A DNA stretch of 22,631 bases, taken from positions 1-22,631 of the forward strand of contig DATANR010000054.1 of the NCBI GenBank assembly GCA_036266155.1. The letters are read 5' to 3'. Shown here piece by piece: positions 16,267 through 22,631 of the stretch. This stretch comes from SIAJ01 sp036266155 (GTDB taxonomy: Bacteria; Planctomycetota; Planctomycetia; Gemmatales; Gemmataceae). The position numbers and the translations under genes are program-made. Within the stretch, counting starts at the first letter, position 1. Each line of letters begins with the position of its first letter. The notes under the pieces were generated by a model. The model did no database searches and was not told the DNA's origin. It worked only from the letters and a program-made list of their open reading frames with translations.

Positions 16267-17181
16267 ATGAAAGACCATTCCGTTGGCCCGGTATTCCCCT
16301 CTAACTGCTTGCCCGACGGTGTACGAGCGCGATCGAAAACGGACTTACTCCGAATCCCGAGGTACATCTTGAAGATTCTAGAGCCAACACGTCGCGAGCC
16401 GCGATCGGCTCGGGCCCCCGACGCTCCCCATTCGATCTTTCACGAATCCTTCACCGATCCCGACGCTCGGGACGAGTTCGATCCGCACAACGTGCCGGAC
16501 ATCAATGAGTTCGCCGATCACTATATGCCCGACGAGGTCACGCGCGACTTCGCTCGCCGCATGCATTACGCGGCCTATCGATGGAAACACGCCAAGGGCG
16601 TGGTTGAGGCTCGGAAATGGAAGGAGATTTACGTTTCGCTCCGCGACGAGATTGTGCTGGGCAATCGCAAGCTGATTTATCAGGCAGTTCGTCGCCGCAT
16701 GGCCATGTCAAATAAGTCGGAAGACCTGATTGGCGACTGCCATATCGTGCTCATCCAGGCCGTGGCCGCTTACAACCCCTGGCTGGGCATTCGCTTCAGC
16801 ACGTACGCGTATACATGCCTGGTCCGTGCACTCGGGCGGCTCGCGCAACGGATGGCCACCGACTGGCTGGCACACTCCGCATCGCTCGACTTGTTGCCCG
16901 AAGGAGAACCGCGGCAGAAATTCGATGCGAACTTGCATGACTCCAATCTGTGGGGCATCGACGAATACCTGCACGCAGACCATCCACTCTTAAGCATGCG
17001 CGAGAAATTGATCCTTCGACGCCGGTATGGCGTGCGCGAAGGCGCGAATATGCTGACGTTGGCACAAGTCGGCCAGGAACTCGGCCTATCAAAAGAGCGC
17101 GTGCGGCAAATGCAGGCCTCGGCCCTCGGCAAGCTGCGTGACGCGTTACTGGGAGAACCGACGCCAATAGCCGCGAGTTGA
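16267..17181 (+). CDS. Sigma-70 family factor with regions 2 and 4 only
   Basis: This is an RNA polymerase sigma factor of an atypical group. From the ATG at 16267 (304 residues), the N-terminal 90 residues are Pro/Arg/Asp-rich and unassigned. Region 2 spans about 130-200 (RKLIYQAVRRRMAM, SEDLIGDCHIVLIQAV, FSTYAYTCLVRALGR), and region 4 about 241-294 (LLSMREKLILRRRYG, TLAQVGQELGLSKERVRQMQ). The helix-turn-helix is of group 1-3 type with the SKERVRQ signature, unlike ECF factors, but there is no clear region 3 and no region 1.2. No anti-sigma gene lies beside it. The start is uncertain: the frame opens with GTG at 16207, and a TTG at 16369 has GAGG six bases upstream. The target promoters are unknown. 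Confidence 0.88.
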   Translation: MKDHSVGPVFPSNCLPDGVRARSKTDLLRIPRYILKILEPTRREPRSARAPDAPHSIFHESFTDPDARDEFDPHNVPDINEFADHYMPDEVTRDFARRMHYAAYRWKHAKGVVEARKWKEIYVSLRDEIVLGNRKLIYQAVRRRMAMSNKSEDLIGDCHIVLIQAVAAYNPWLGIRFSTYAYTCLVRALGRLAQRMATDWLAHSASLDLLPEGEPRQKFDANLHDSNLWGIDEYLHADHPLLSMREKLILRRRYGVREGANMLTLAQVGQELGLSKERVRQMQASALGKLRDALLGEPTPIAAS

Positions 17182-17205
17182 ATCCAGCTGAATGGTCTAC
17201 CCTCG

Positions 17206-17233
17206 TTGACCTCTTGCCGTGAACGGGTAAATT
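17206..17233 (+). promoter_or_regulatory. Candidate sigma-70 promoter of the transport/MoaD/ThiF operon
   Basis: TTGACC at 17206-17211 (5 of 6 to -35) and TAAATT at 17228-17233 (4 of 6 to -10) are 16 bases apart, about 33 bases before the first gene of the operon. The ATG at 17267 is itself preceded by a strong ribosome site, GAGGTGG at 17256-17262. No molybdate-responsive or other operator was recognised. Confidence 0.45.
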
Positions 17234-17266
17234 AGTGAGAGACCCTCCCGGCGCCGAGGTGGCCGA

Positions 17267-18382
17267 ATGTCACGTTTCGGCCTCATCGTTTTTCTGACAC
17301 TACTCACGACATCAGCCTCCTTCGCCTGCAGCGTGCCGGTTTGTCGGTATGCGCTCGAACATTGGCACCCTGCGCGCTACGACTTGATCGTTTATCACCG
17401 TGGCACCCTGACGCCGGCCGACCGCGACGCACTACATCGCATCGAATCCGCCGTTCGCGGCGGCAACGTTCGCGTGGTGGACGCCGATCTTGACGGCTCA
17501 ATCGATGCCAATCTGCGTTCCATTTGGGAGCGCGACGCAAAAGATCAGCCGTTGCCGCGCGTGATCTTGCGCTTTCCGGAATCGGGGCCGAAGATCCCAA
17601 GTGTCTGGACTGGCCCCCTATCGACCGATCCCGCCGTGCTTTTTTCCTCACCGGCTCGGTCGGGGGTCTTCGATCGTTTGACCGCGGGATACGCCGGCAC
17701 CGTGATCTTGTTGCTCAGCGGCGATGTAGCTCAAGATGATGCGGCGCGGGCATTCCTCAAGCGCGAATTGCCGCGGATCGCGCAGCAGATCAAGTTGCCC
17801 GCCCCCACCGACGAGGGGCCGCAAATCATGTCGGAGTTGCCGGTACGAATCGAATTTCCCGTCGTCGAAGTCGAGCGCAATCGCGAGGAGTTTCTCACTC
17901 GCTTGCTGCTCAACAGCGAAGTCGGTCTGAGCGTCGTGCGTGGCCCCATCGTCTTTCCCGTTTTTGGACGCGGACGGGCCTTGTGCAGCGTGCATGACAA
18001 AGACCTGCGCGACCCGATCGAGTTGCAACGGTCCCTCGAATTCCTTTGTCGCGAGTGCTCGTGCCAGGTCAAGGAGTTGAACCCCGGCGTCGACCTCCTG
18101 ATCGCCGGGAACTGGGACATCATTTTTGAAGCGGAGCGTGGGCCGCCACCGCGTACGATAGCGGTTGCAGCAGAGAATCGGCCGGCAGAGAAATGGGACG
18201 CGGCATCGATGGCGCGTTCACCGCCGCCGGCCGGCTATGAAGCCGCGGAAATTGAAGCGGACACAACGAATCCTCACCGGCGGTCGGCGCTCTTACGATT
18301 TGGAATCGCAGCCGGGTTTGTGCTCGTTTTGGTGACCGGCTACTGGGCGATGCGTGGCCGACGAGATCCACCGGCGTCCTGA
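17267..18382 (+). CDS. Secreted, C-terminally anchored protein with CSVPVCRYALE N-terminus
   Basis: Function unknown. The 371-residue protein has a signal peptide (1-20, cleavage after SFA) so that the mature chain starts CSVPVCRYALEHW. I recall this N-terminus from hypothetical proteins of planctomycetes, with Cys/Phe variants at the sixth place, but cannot verify it here. The middle is alpha/beta (DLIVYHRG, RVVDADLDG, PRVILRFP, GTVILLLSGD), suggesting a thioredoxin- or Rossmann-like fold. Four cysteines cluster late (Cys240, 261, 264, 266, in LCRECSC). A single membrane helix at about 344-362 with a basic tail anchors it to the membrane with the bulk outside. The next gene (double binding protein) begins 17 bases later, so it is the first gene of the transport operon and may help the binding protein or sense the same ligand. 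Confidence 0.8.
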   Translation: MSRFGLIVFLTLLTTSASFACSVPVCRYALEHWHPARYDLIVYHRGTLTPADRDALHRIESAVRGGNVRVVDADLDGSIDANLRSIWERDAKDQPLPRVILRFPESGPKIPSVWTGPLSTDPAVLFSSPARSGVFDRLTAGYAGTVILLLSGDVAQDDAARAFLKRELPRIAQQIKLPAPTDEGPQIMSELPVRIEFPVVEVERNREEFLTRLLLNSEVGLSVVRGPIVFPVFGRGRALCSVHDKDLRDPIELQRSLEFLCRECSCQVKELNPGVDLLIAGNWDIIFEAERGPPPRTIAVAAENRPAEKWDAASMARSPPPAGYEAAEIEADTTNPHRRSALLRFGIAAGFVLVLVTGYWAMRGRRDPPAS

Positions 18383-18399
18383 CCAGTGACAAATTAACC

Positions 18400-19947
18400 A
18401 TGTCGATGCGCTATGTTCCCTGGCTCGCGTTTGTCGGCAGCATTGCTGTCCTCGGCGGGCTGATCGCGCTTTGGTGGAATCCCAAGCACGACGGGCCGAC
18501 GCCGGATGGCGGCGTCGCTGAACGGGCCCCCGTCGTTGTTCACGTTGCCGCGGCCATGCGGCTGCCGTTGGAGAAGGCAGCCGCTGACTTCGAACACGAC
18601 ACCGGTATCAAGATTGAACTCCGTTTCGGTCCTTCCGAAACACTGCTGTCGAACCTTAAGGTGTCCGGCCAGGGCGACCTGTTCCTTCCCGCCGACGAGA
18701 GTTATGTCGCCGCCGCCCGCAAGGCCGGGCTCGTGGAACAGGATTATGCGATCGCGTCCATGACGGCCGTCGCTGTGATTCGCGCCGACTTTCCGAAAGC
18801 AGCGAAGGAAATCGGCTGGGATGACCTGTTTCGCGAGGGCTTTCGACTCGTGCAACCGAACCCCGACATCACTGCCATTGGGAAACTGACGCGTGAGGGG
18901 CTGACGGCCTCTGGAACTTGGGAGCGTATCGAGCGTGCCAAGCCCGCGATGCTCGGCAGCGTGACTGAGGCGGCCAATGCCGTGAAGCTCGGCAGCGGCG
19001 ACGGCGCCATCATTTGGGATGCGGTCGCTCACGCCGATCCAACGCTCAAGGTGGTTCACTTGTCGGGATTGGAAAAAGTGACCGCCAACGTCTCTGCGGC
19101 CGTATGCAATGGAGCCGCATCACGGACGGAAGCACGCTGGTTCGCCGAGTATCTGGCCGGGGAATCGGGACAGAAATATTTCCGCGACCTGGGCTATGGC
19201 CCGCCGCGGGAGGCGCCCAAGCCCAAGGCGCGCGGCGCCAAGCCTAGCGAGAATGCGGAACTCGTGCTCTACGCGGGCGCTATGCTGCGGCCGGCGATCG
19301 AGAGCACGATCGTCGAATTTGAACAGCGCGAACACGTCAAGGTCACGCGCGTTTACAACGGCTGCGGCATTCTCGTGGGCCAGATGCGCACGGGCCGCGA
19401 GCCGGACCTCTATTTCGCCTGCGATCCACGCTTCATGGGCGACGTTGCCGAGTTGTTTCTAAAACCGGAAGTCGTCTCGAATAATCAGCTCGTCATCGCG
19501 GTGCCCAAGGGGAATCCGGCCGGCATAAAGGAACTGAAGAATCTCGGCGCGGAAGGCCTGCGCGTCGGCGTGGGTCACGAGCAACAGTGTGCCCTCGGCG
19601 CGATCACACGCGAGACATTCTTGAAAGCCGGCGTGTATGCCGCGGTGCGAAACAACGTGAAGATGGAGTCACCCACGGGCGATCTACTCGTCAATCAATT
19701 GCGCACAGGTGCGCTCGACGCGGTGGTCTGCTACATCAGCAACGTCACGCCGAACCTGGATAAACTGGATGCGATCCCGGTCACCGGCATCGCCTGCTCA
19801 GCTCCGGAACAGCCCGTGGCAATCGCGAAGAGCAGTGCCAATGCCGAACTCGCGGCCAAGCTGATTGAATACTTGCGCTCGGCGGAGTCGCGGAAGCGAT
19901 TTGAAGAGCTGGGCTTCGGCTGGGGCAGGCGGGGGCCGAAGAAATGA
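18400..19947 (+). CDS. Membrane-anchored tandem ModA-like substrate-binding protein
   Basis: The 515-residue chain contains two periplasmic ModA/WtpA-type binding domains, whereas the family usually has one. Residues 7-25 form an uncleaved-looking hydrophobic anchor without a lipobox. Domain 1 (about 46-266) has HVAAAMRLPLEKAAADF and FGPSETLLSNL; a linker rich in Pro/Lys/Ala (267-286) leads to domain 2 (about 287-507) with LYAGAMLRPAIESTIVEF, YNGCGILVGQM and DLYFACDPRFM. In E. coli ModA the oxyanion is held partly by serines in AAASL and SSG; here these read AAAM/GPSE and AGAM/NGCG, so the ligand may be held differently or be another anion. Domain 2 has five cysteines (322, 341, 397, 444, 466) against one in domain 1. 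The stop overlaps the permease start (ATGA). Oxyanion uptake is inferred from fold and neighbours. Confidence 0.85.
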   Translation: MSMRYVPWLAFVGSIAVLGGLIALWWNPKHDGPTPDGGVAERAPVVVHVAAAMRLPLEKAAADFEHDTGIKIELRFGPSETLLSNLKVSGQGDLFLPADESYVAAARKAGLVEQDYAIASMTAVAVIRADFPKAAKEIGWDDLFREGFRLVQPNPDITAIGKLTREGLTASGTWERIERAKPAMLGSVTEAANAVKLGSGDGAIIWDAVAHADPTLKVVHLSGLEKVTANVSAAVCNGAASRTEARWFAEYLAGESGQKYFRDLGYGPPREAPKPKARGAKPSENAELVLYAGAMLRPAIESTIVEFEQREHVKVTRVYNGCGILVGQMRTGREPDLYFACDPRFMGDVAELFLKPEVVSNNQLVIAVPKGNPAGIKELKNLGAEGLRVGVGHEQQCALGAITRETFLKAGVYAAVRNNVKMESPTGDLLVNQLRTGALDAVVCYISNVTPNLDKLDAIPVTGIACSAPEQPVAIAKSSANAELAAKLIEYLRSAESRKRFEELGFGWGRRGPKK

Positions 19948-20942
19948 CGGCCGCCGGCGCCAATGGCCGCTTCTACGCGTCTCTCGGCCTGCTCGGCGGC
20001 GGGTACGTCGTCCTCATTCTCGCAATGGTTGTCGCCGACCTTTGCTACACGACCCCGGATCACTGGTGGGCCGCGCTGCAATCGCACGAGATTCAGTATG
20101 CGATCAAACTGACTCTGGTCTCGTGCCTCATGACCGCCGTGTTGTCCCTCTGGGTCGCGGCGCCGCTCGGCTATCTGCTTTCGCGAACACACTTCTGGGG
20201 CCGGTCGGTCCTTGAGACGATTCTCGACATCCCGATCGTCCTGCCGCCGCTCGTCATTGGCCTCAGCCTCCTGATCCTCTTCCAGACGCTGCCGGGAAAG
20301 TGGATGGAAGAGACCACGGCGAATCGCCTCGGGTTCCTCGTCGCCTACATGGCGGTTCCGATTCTGGCCGCCCTGTTCTGCTGGCCGATCCTGCGCACGC
20401 TATCGCGGGGGAATAAGACGGCGCTGTATCTACCGGCCATCGCGCTTGTCGTTGCCGTCGTCCTCCGCATGAGCGGCGTGGGCACATCGATCGCCGAGGT
20501 CGTGCAAGCTCGATACGGAACTCGGATCACGTTCCAGATTCCCGCGGTAATCCTGGCACAATTCTCCGTGAGCTGTGCCTTCGCCGTGCGAACCATGCGG
20601 GTGACGTTCGATCAGATTTCGCCGCGAACTGAGCAGGTCGCGCTCACGCTCGGCTGCACACGCAGCCAGGCCTTCTGGTTAATCGCCCTGCCGGAGGCTC
20701 GGCGCGGCCTCGTCTCCGCGGGTACCTTGGCCTGGGCTCGCGCTCTCGGTGAATTCGGTCCCATTCTCGTCTTCGCCGGCGCGACGCGGATGCGGACGGA
20801 GGTGCTCTCGACCACCGTCTTCCTCGAATTGAGCGTCGGCCGGCTGGAGGCGGCGATCGCGGTTTCGCTCCTCATGGTCGTCGTGGCGGTCGGCGTGCTG
20901 CTGCTCATGCGCACGTTCGGTCTCCGCGGCGGCATCGCATGA
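19944..20942 (+). CDS. modB: ModB-like ABC transporter permease, enlarged
   Basis: This membrane subunit forms the channel of a molybdate/tungstate-type importer. The EAA loop that contacts the ATPase is clear at about 229-256 (EQVALTLGCTRSQAFWLIALPEARRG), followed by the ALGEFGP motif at 267-273. The chain of 332 residues is about 100 longer than E. coli ModB (229). The surplus lies in an N-terminal membrane helix (about 13-34) and an insertion at about 131-190 that adds one or two hydrophobic segments between the helix after LPLVLPP-like IVLPPLVIG and the EAA loop. The start overlaps the stop of the binding protein by four bases; the ATPase follows after 10 bases. The symbol is used for family similarity; the transported ion is unproven. 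Confidence 0.85.
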   Translation: MTAAGANGRFYASLGLLGGGYVVLILAMVVADLCYTTPDHWWAALQSHEIQYAIKLTLVSCLMTAVLSLWVAAPLGYLLSRTHFWGRSVLETILDIPIVLPPLVIGLSLLILFQTLPGKWMEETTANRLGFLVAYMAVPILAALFCWPILRTLSRGNKTALYLPAIALVVAVVLRMSGVGTSIAEVVQARYGTRITFQIPAVILAQFSVSCAFAVRTMRVTFDQISPRTEQVALTLGCTRSQAFWLIALPEARRGLVSAGTLAWARALGEFGPILVFAGATRMRTEVLSTTVFLELSVGRLEAAIAVSLLMVVVAVGVLLLMRTFGLRGGIA

Positions 20943-20952
20943 GGAGCCGCCC

Positions 20953-21591
20953 GTGATCTTGCTCGACAAGGTATCGATCCGCCAGGGGGCCTTTCGGCTC
21001 GACGATGTTTCGCTGACGGTGCCGACAGGTCGATACGGCGTGTTGATGGGCCCAACCGGTTGCGGCAAGACGTCGCTGCTCGAAGCAATCGCGGGACTGC
21101 GGCCGCTGGTCGGCGGGATGATCGTGCTCGGCGAACGCGACGTGACGCGCCTGACACCCGGCGACCGCGGCGTCGGCTACGTACCGCAGGATGCGGCCCT
21201 CTTCCGCACGATGAGCGTGTCTAATCACCTCGCCTTCGCTTTGAATTTGCGCGGCGAAAGGCGATCAGCGGTGGAACAACGCGTCCGAGAACTGGCCGAC
21301 TGGCTCGCCATCGCGCACCTGCTAAACCGAAGGCCGCACGGCCTCAGCGGCGGCGAGGCCCAGCGCGTGGCCCTCGGACGGGCGCTGTCGTTTCGGCCAA
21401 AATATCTATTGCTGGATGAACCGCTGAGCGCACTCGACGAGACGACGCGCGGCTCGATTGTCGATTTACTCGATGCTCTGCGGAAGGCGGGCGAAGTCAC
21501 CGTGCTGCATGTAACCCACAGTCGAGCCGAGGCCGAGCGGCTCGCGGACGTGTGTTTCCAACTGAACAACGGAACATTGACATGCGCGTGA
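20953..21591 (+). CDS. modC: ModC-like ABC transporter ATPase, short form
   Basis: The ATP-hydrolysing subunit of the importer. All nucleotide-binding motifs are intact in 212 residues: Walker A GPTGCGKT (33-40), Q-loop VPQD with Gln79, signature LSGGE (131-135), Walker B LLLDEP (152-157) and switch His189. E. coli ModC is 352 residues and ends in a Mop/TOBE regulatory domain; that domain is absent here, so molybdate feedback through the ATPase is not expected. The start is GTG at 20953, fixed by GAGGAG at 20941-20946 six bases upstream. The last 10 bases overlap the start of the MoaD-like gene. Confidence 0.88.
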   Translation: MILLDKVSIRQGAFRLDDVSLTVPTGRYGVLMGPTGCGKTSLLEAIAGLRPLVGGMIVLGERDVTRLTPGDRGVGYVPQDAALFRTMSVSNHLAFALNLRGERRSAVEQRVRELADWLAIAHLLNRRPHGLSGGEAQRVALGRALSFRPKYLLLDEPLSALDETTRGSIVDLLDALRKAGEVTVLHVTHSRAEAERLADVCFQLNNGTLTCA

Positions 21592-21857
21592 CCGTCGAGT
21601 TCTTTGGGCCAGCTCGCGACGCCGCCGGAACAGCGCGCGTCACCGTCGATCGCGACTCGCCCTGCTCCGCTCAGGACCTCGTTGTGCAATTGGCTCGCGA
21701 GCGCGGCGGCCGACTCGCCAACCTACTGCTTCACGACGAGCGGCTCGCTCCATCCATTCTGCTCGCCGTCAACGATCGCCAAGTTACGGAGTCGATGCTC
21801 CTGAACGATGGCGACGAGGTGACCGTGATCCCCCCCGTCTCCGGTGGTGCCGCGTGA
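21582..21857 (+). CDS. Second MoaD-like sulfur-carrier protein, ending SGGAA
   Basis: The 91-residue protein has the MoaD/ThiS ubiquitin-like fold: opening TVEFFGPARDAAG, middle ILLAVNDRQV and ending EVTVIPPVSGG followed by Ala-Ala. It resembles the first MoaD of the window most in the last strand (IPPVSGG), but the sequence is otherwise clearly different, so this is an old paralog and not a recent copy. The start at 21582 overlaps the ATPase gene by 10 bases and the stop overlaps the ThiF-like start, which ties the carrier to its likely activating enzyme. It could feed molybdopterin synthase, tungsten cofactor, or another thiolation or conjugation route; position alone cannot decide. Confidence 0.88.
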   Translation: MRVTVEFFGPARDAAGTARVTVDRDSPCSAQDLVVQLARERGGRLANLLLHDERLAPSILLAVNDRQVTESMLLNDGDEVTVIPPVSGGAA

Positions 21858-22609
21858 TGTCCGCGGATGAACCTCTCACTCCCGAAGAGCGTGCCACGTA
21901 CGAGTGGCAGATGTGGGTACCTGGCATCGGCGAGGAGGGGCAGCGCAAACTTAAAGCGGCCAGCGTGCTCGTCACGCGTGTCGGCGGACTCGGCGGACTG
22001 GTCGCTTACGAACTCGCGGCCGCGGGCATCGGGCGACTCGTGCTCGCGCACGCCGGCAACGTCAAGCCAGCCGACCTGAATCGGCAGATTCTGATGACGC
22101 ACGCGGCCCTCGGCTCTTCTCGCGTCGAGTGCGGCGCCCAGCGATTGCGCGACCTGAATCCCAGACTCGACGTGGTCGCCGTTCCCGACAACATCACGGC
22201 GGCCAACGTCACCCGTTTGGTCGAATCCGTCGACGTCGTGGCCTGCTGCGCCCCATTATTTGAAGAACGCTTCCTGCTCAACGAACAGTGTGTTCGCCAG
22301 CGGAAGCCAATGATCGATTGCGCGATGTACGAATTGACGGGTCAGCTCACGACGATCCTCCCCGGCCGCACTGCATGTCTGACGTGTCGCGTGCCGCAAC
22401 CGCCGGCGACGTGGAAGCGGCAGTTTCCCGTGTTCGGCGCCAGCGCCGCCACCGTTGGCTGTCTGGGAGCGATGGAAGCGATCAAGCTCATCACCGGCAT
22501 CGGCGACCCGCTGACGGATCGGCTGTTGATGATGGACTTGCGTGAGATGCACTTTCGCACCGTCCAATTGGCGAGGCGACCCGATTGCGCCGTCTGCAGC
22601 CGCCAATAA
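21854..22609 (+). CDS. ThiF/MoeB/HesA-family adenylyltransferase (E1-like)
   Basis: Proteins of this family adenylate the C-terminal Gly of MoaD/ThiS carriers so that sulfur or a target can be attached. The 251-residue protein has the nucleotide loop VGGLGG (43-48), DLNRQ at 74-78, and the two zinc pairs Cys175-x2-Cys178 and Cys245-x2-Cys248, at almost the same numbers as in E. coli MoeB (172/175 and 244/247). Two conserved features differ: the MoeB LLDFD strand reads LAHAG (64-68), and DCTDN reads ACCAP (130-134), so the usual ATP/magnesium aspartates are missing. It may use other residues or belong to a divergent subfamily. The GTG at 21854 and ATG at 21857 both overlap the stop of the carrier gene; which is used is unclear. 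The window ends 22 bases later. Confidence 0.88.
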   Translation: MMSADEPLTPEERATYEWQMWVPGIGEEGQRKLKAASVLVTRVGGLGGLVAYELAAAGIGRLVLAHAGNVKPADLNRQILMTHAALGSSRVECGAQRLRDLNPRLDVVAVPDNITAANVTRLVESVDVVACCAPLFEERFLLNEQCVRQRKPMIDCAMYELTGQLTTILPGRTACLTCRVPQPPATWKRQFPVFGASAATVGCLGAMEAIKLITGIGDPLTDRLLMMDLREMHFRTVQLARRPDCAVCSRQ

Positions 22610-22631
22610 AGAAGGGGCGAGCCTTGCGGGC

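Overview
The window reads as a high-GC bacterial chromosome segment, most likely from a planctomycete of the Pirellulales/Gemmatales type. The evidence is indirect: abundant ECF and atypical sigma factors, a Uma2-family nuclease, secreted TPR proteins, a sigma/anti-sigma/protease operon, and a membrane protein whose mature N-terminus reads CSVPVCRYALE. This is inference from family content; there is no rRNA or other phylogenetic marker gene to prove it. No tRNA, rRNA, insertion sequence or CRISPR array was seen.

Layout: (1) 98-2395 (+) encodes the replication-restart helicase PriA. (2) 2416-3521 (-) holds two small genes, a Uma2-family nuclease-like protein followed by a four-helix membrane protein, in visibly less GC-rich DNA. 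(3) 7906-3629 (-) is a compact four-gene operon: ECF sigma factor, zinc-finger membrane anti-sigma protein (ATGA overlap), small secreted helical protein, and a large secreted protein with two trypsin-like domains plus TPRs. The second protease domain has lost its His and Ser. (4) 8347-13660 (+) is a pterin and molybdenum-cofactor run: folE, a GlcD/GlcF-type FAD plus Fe-S oxidoreductase, moaD, moaE, moaA, all tightly packed. (5) 13739-15969 (+) is a secreted TPR protein with an HExxH motif followed by a secreted thioredoxin-like CxxC protein, then a 56-bp palindrome. (6) 16267-17181 (+) is a sigma factor with regions 2 and 4 only. (7) 17267-22609 (+) is a seven-domain transport/sulfur-carrier operon: a secreted/anchored CSVPVC protein, a double ModA-like binding protein in one chain, an enlarged ModB-like permease, a short ModC-like ATPase, a second MoaD-like protein, and a ThiF/MoeB-like E1 enzyme, with start/stop overlaps at several junctions.

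How it fits together: blocks 4 and 7 share a theme. Block 7 should import an oxyanion such as molybdate or tungstate and carries its own sulfur carrier and adenylating enzyme; block 4 makes molybdopterin precursor (MoaA), the converting synthase (MoaD-MoaE), and also contains GTP cyclohydrolase I, which like MoaA consumes GTP. MoaC, MoaB/MogA and MoeA are not in the window. Both MoaD proteins carry residues after the Gly-Gly that normally ends this family, which is the most testable oddity here. Block 3 looks like a self-contained envelope signalling system whose secreted products lie in the same transcript as the sigma factor.
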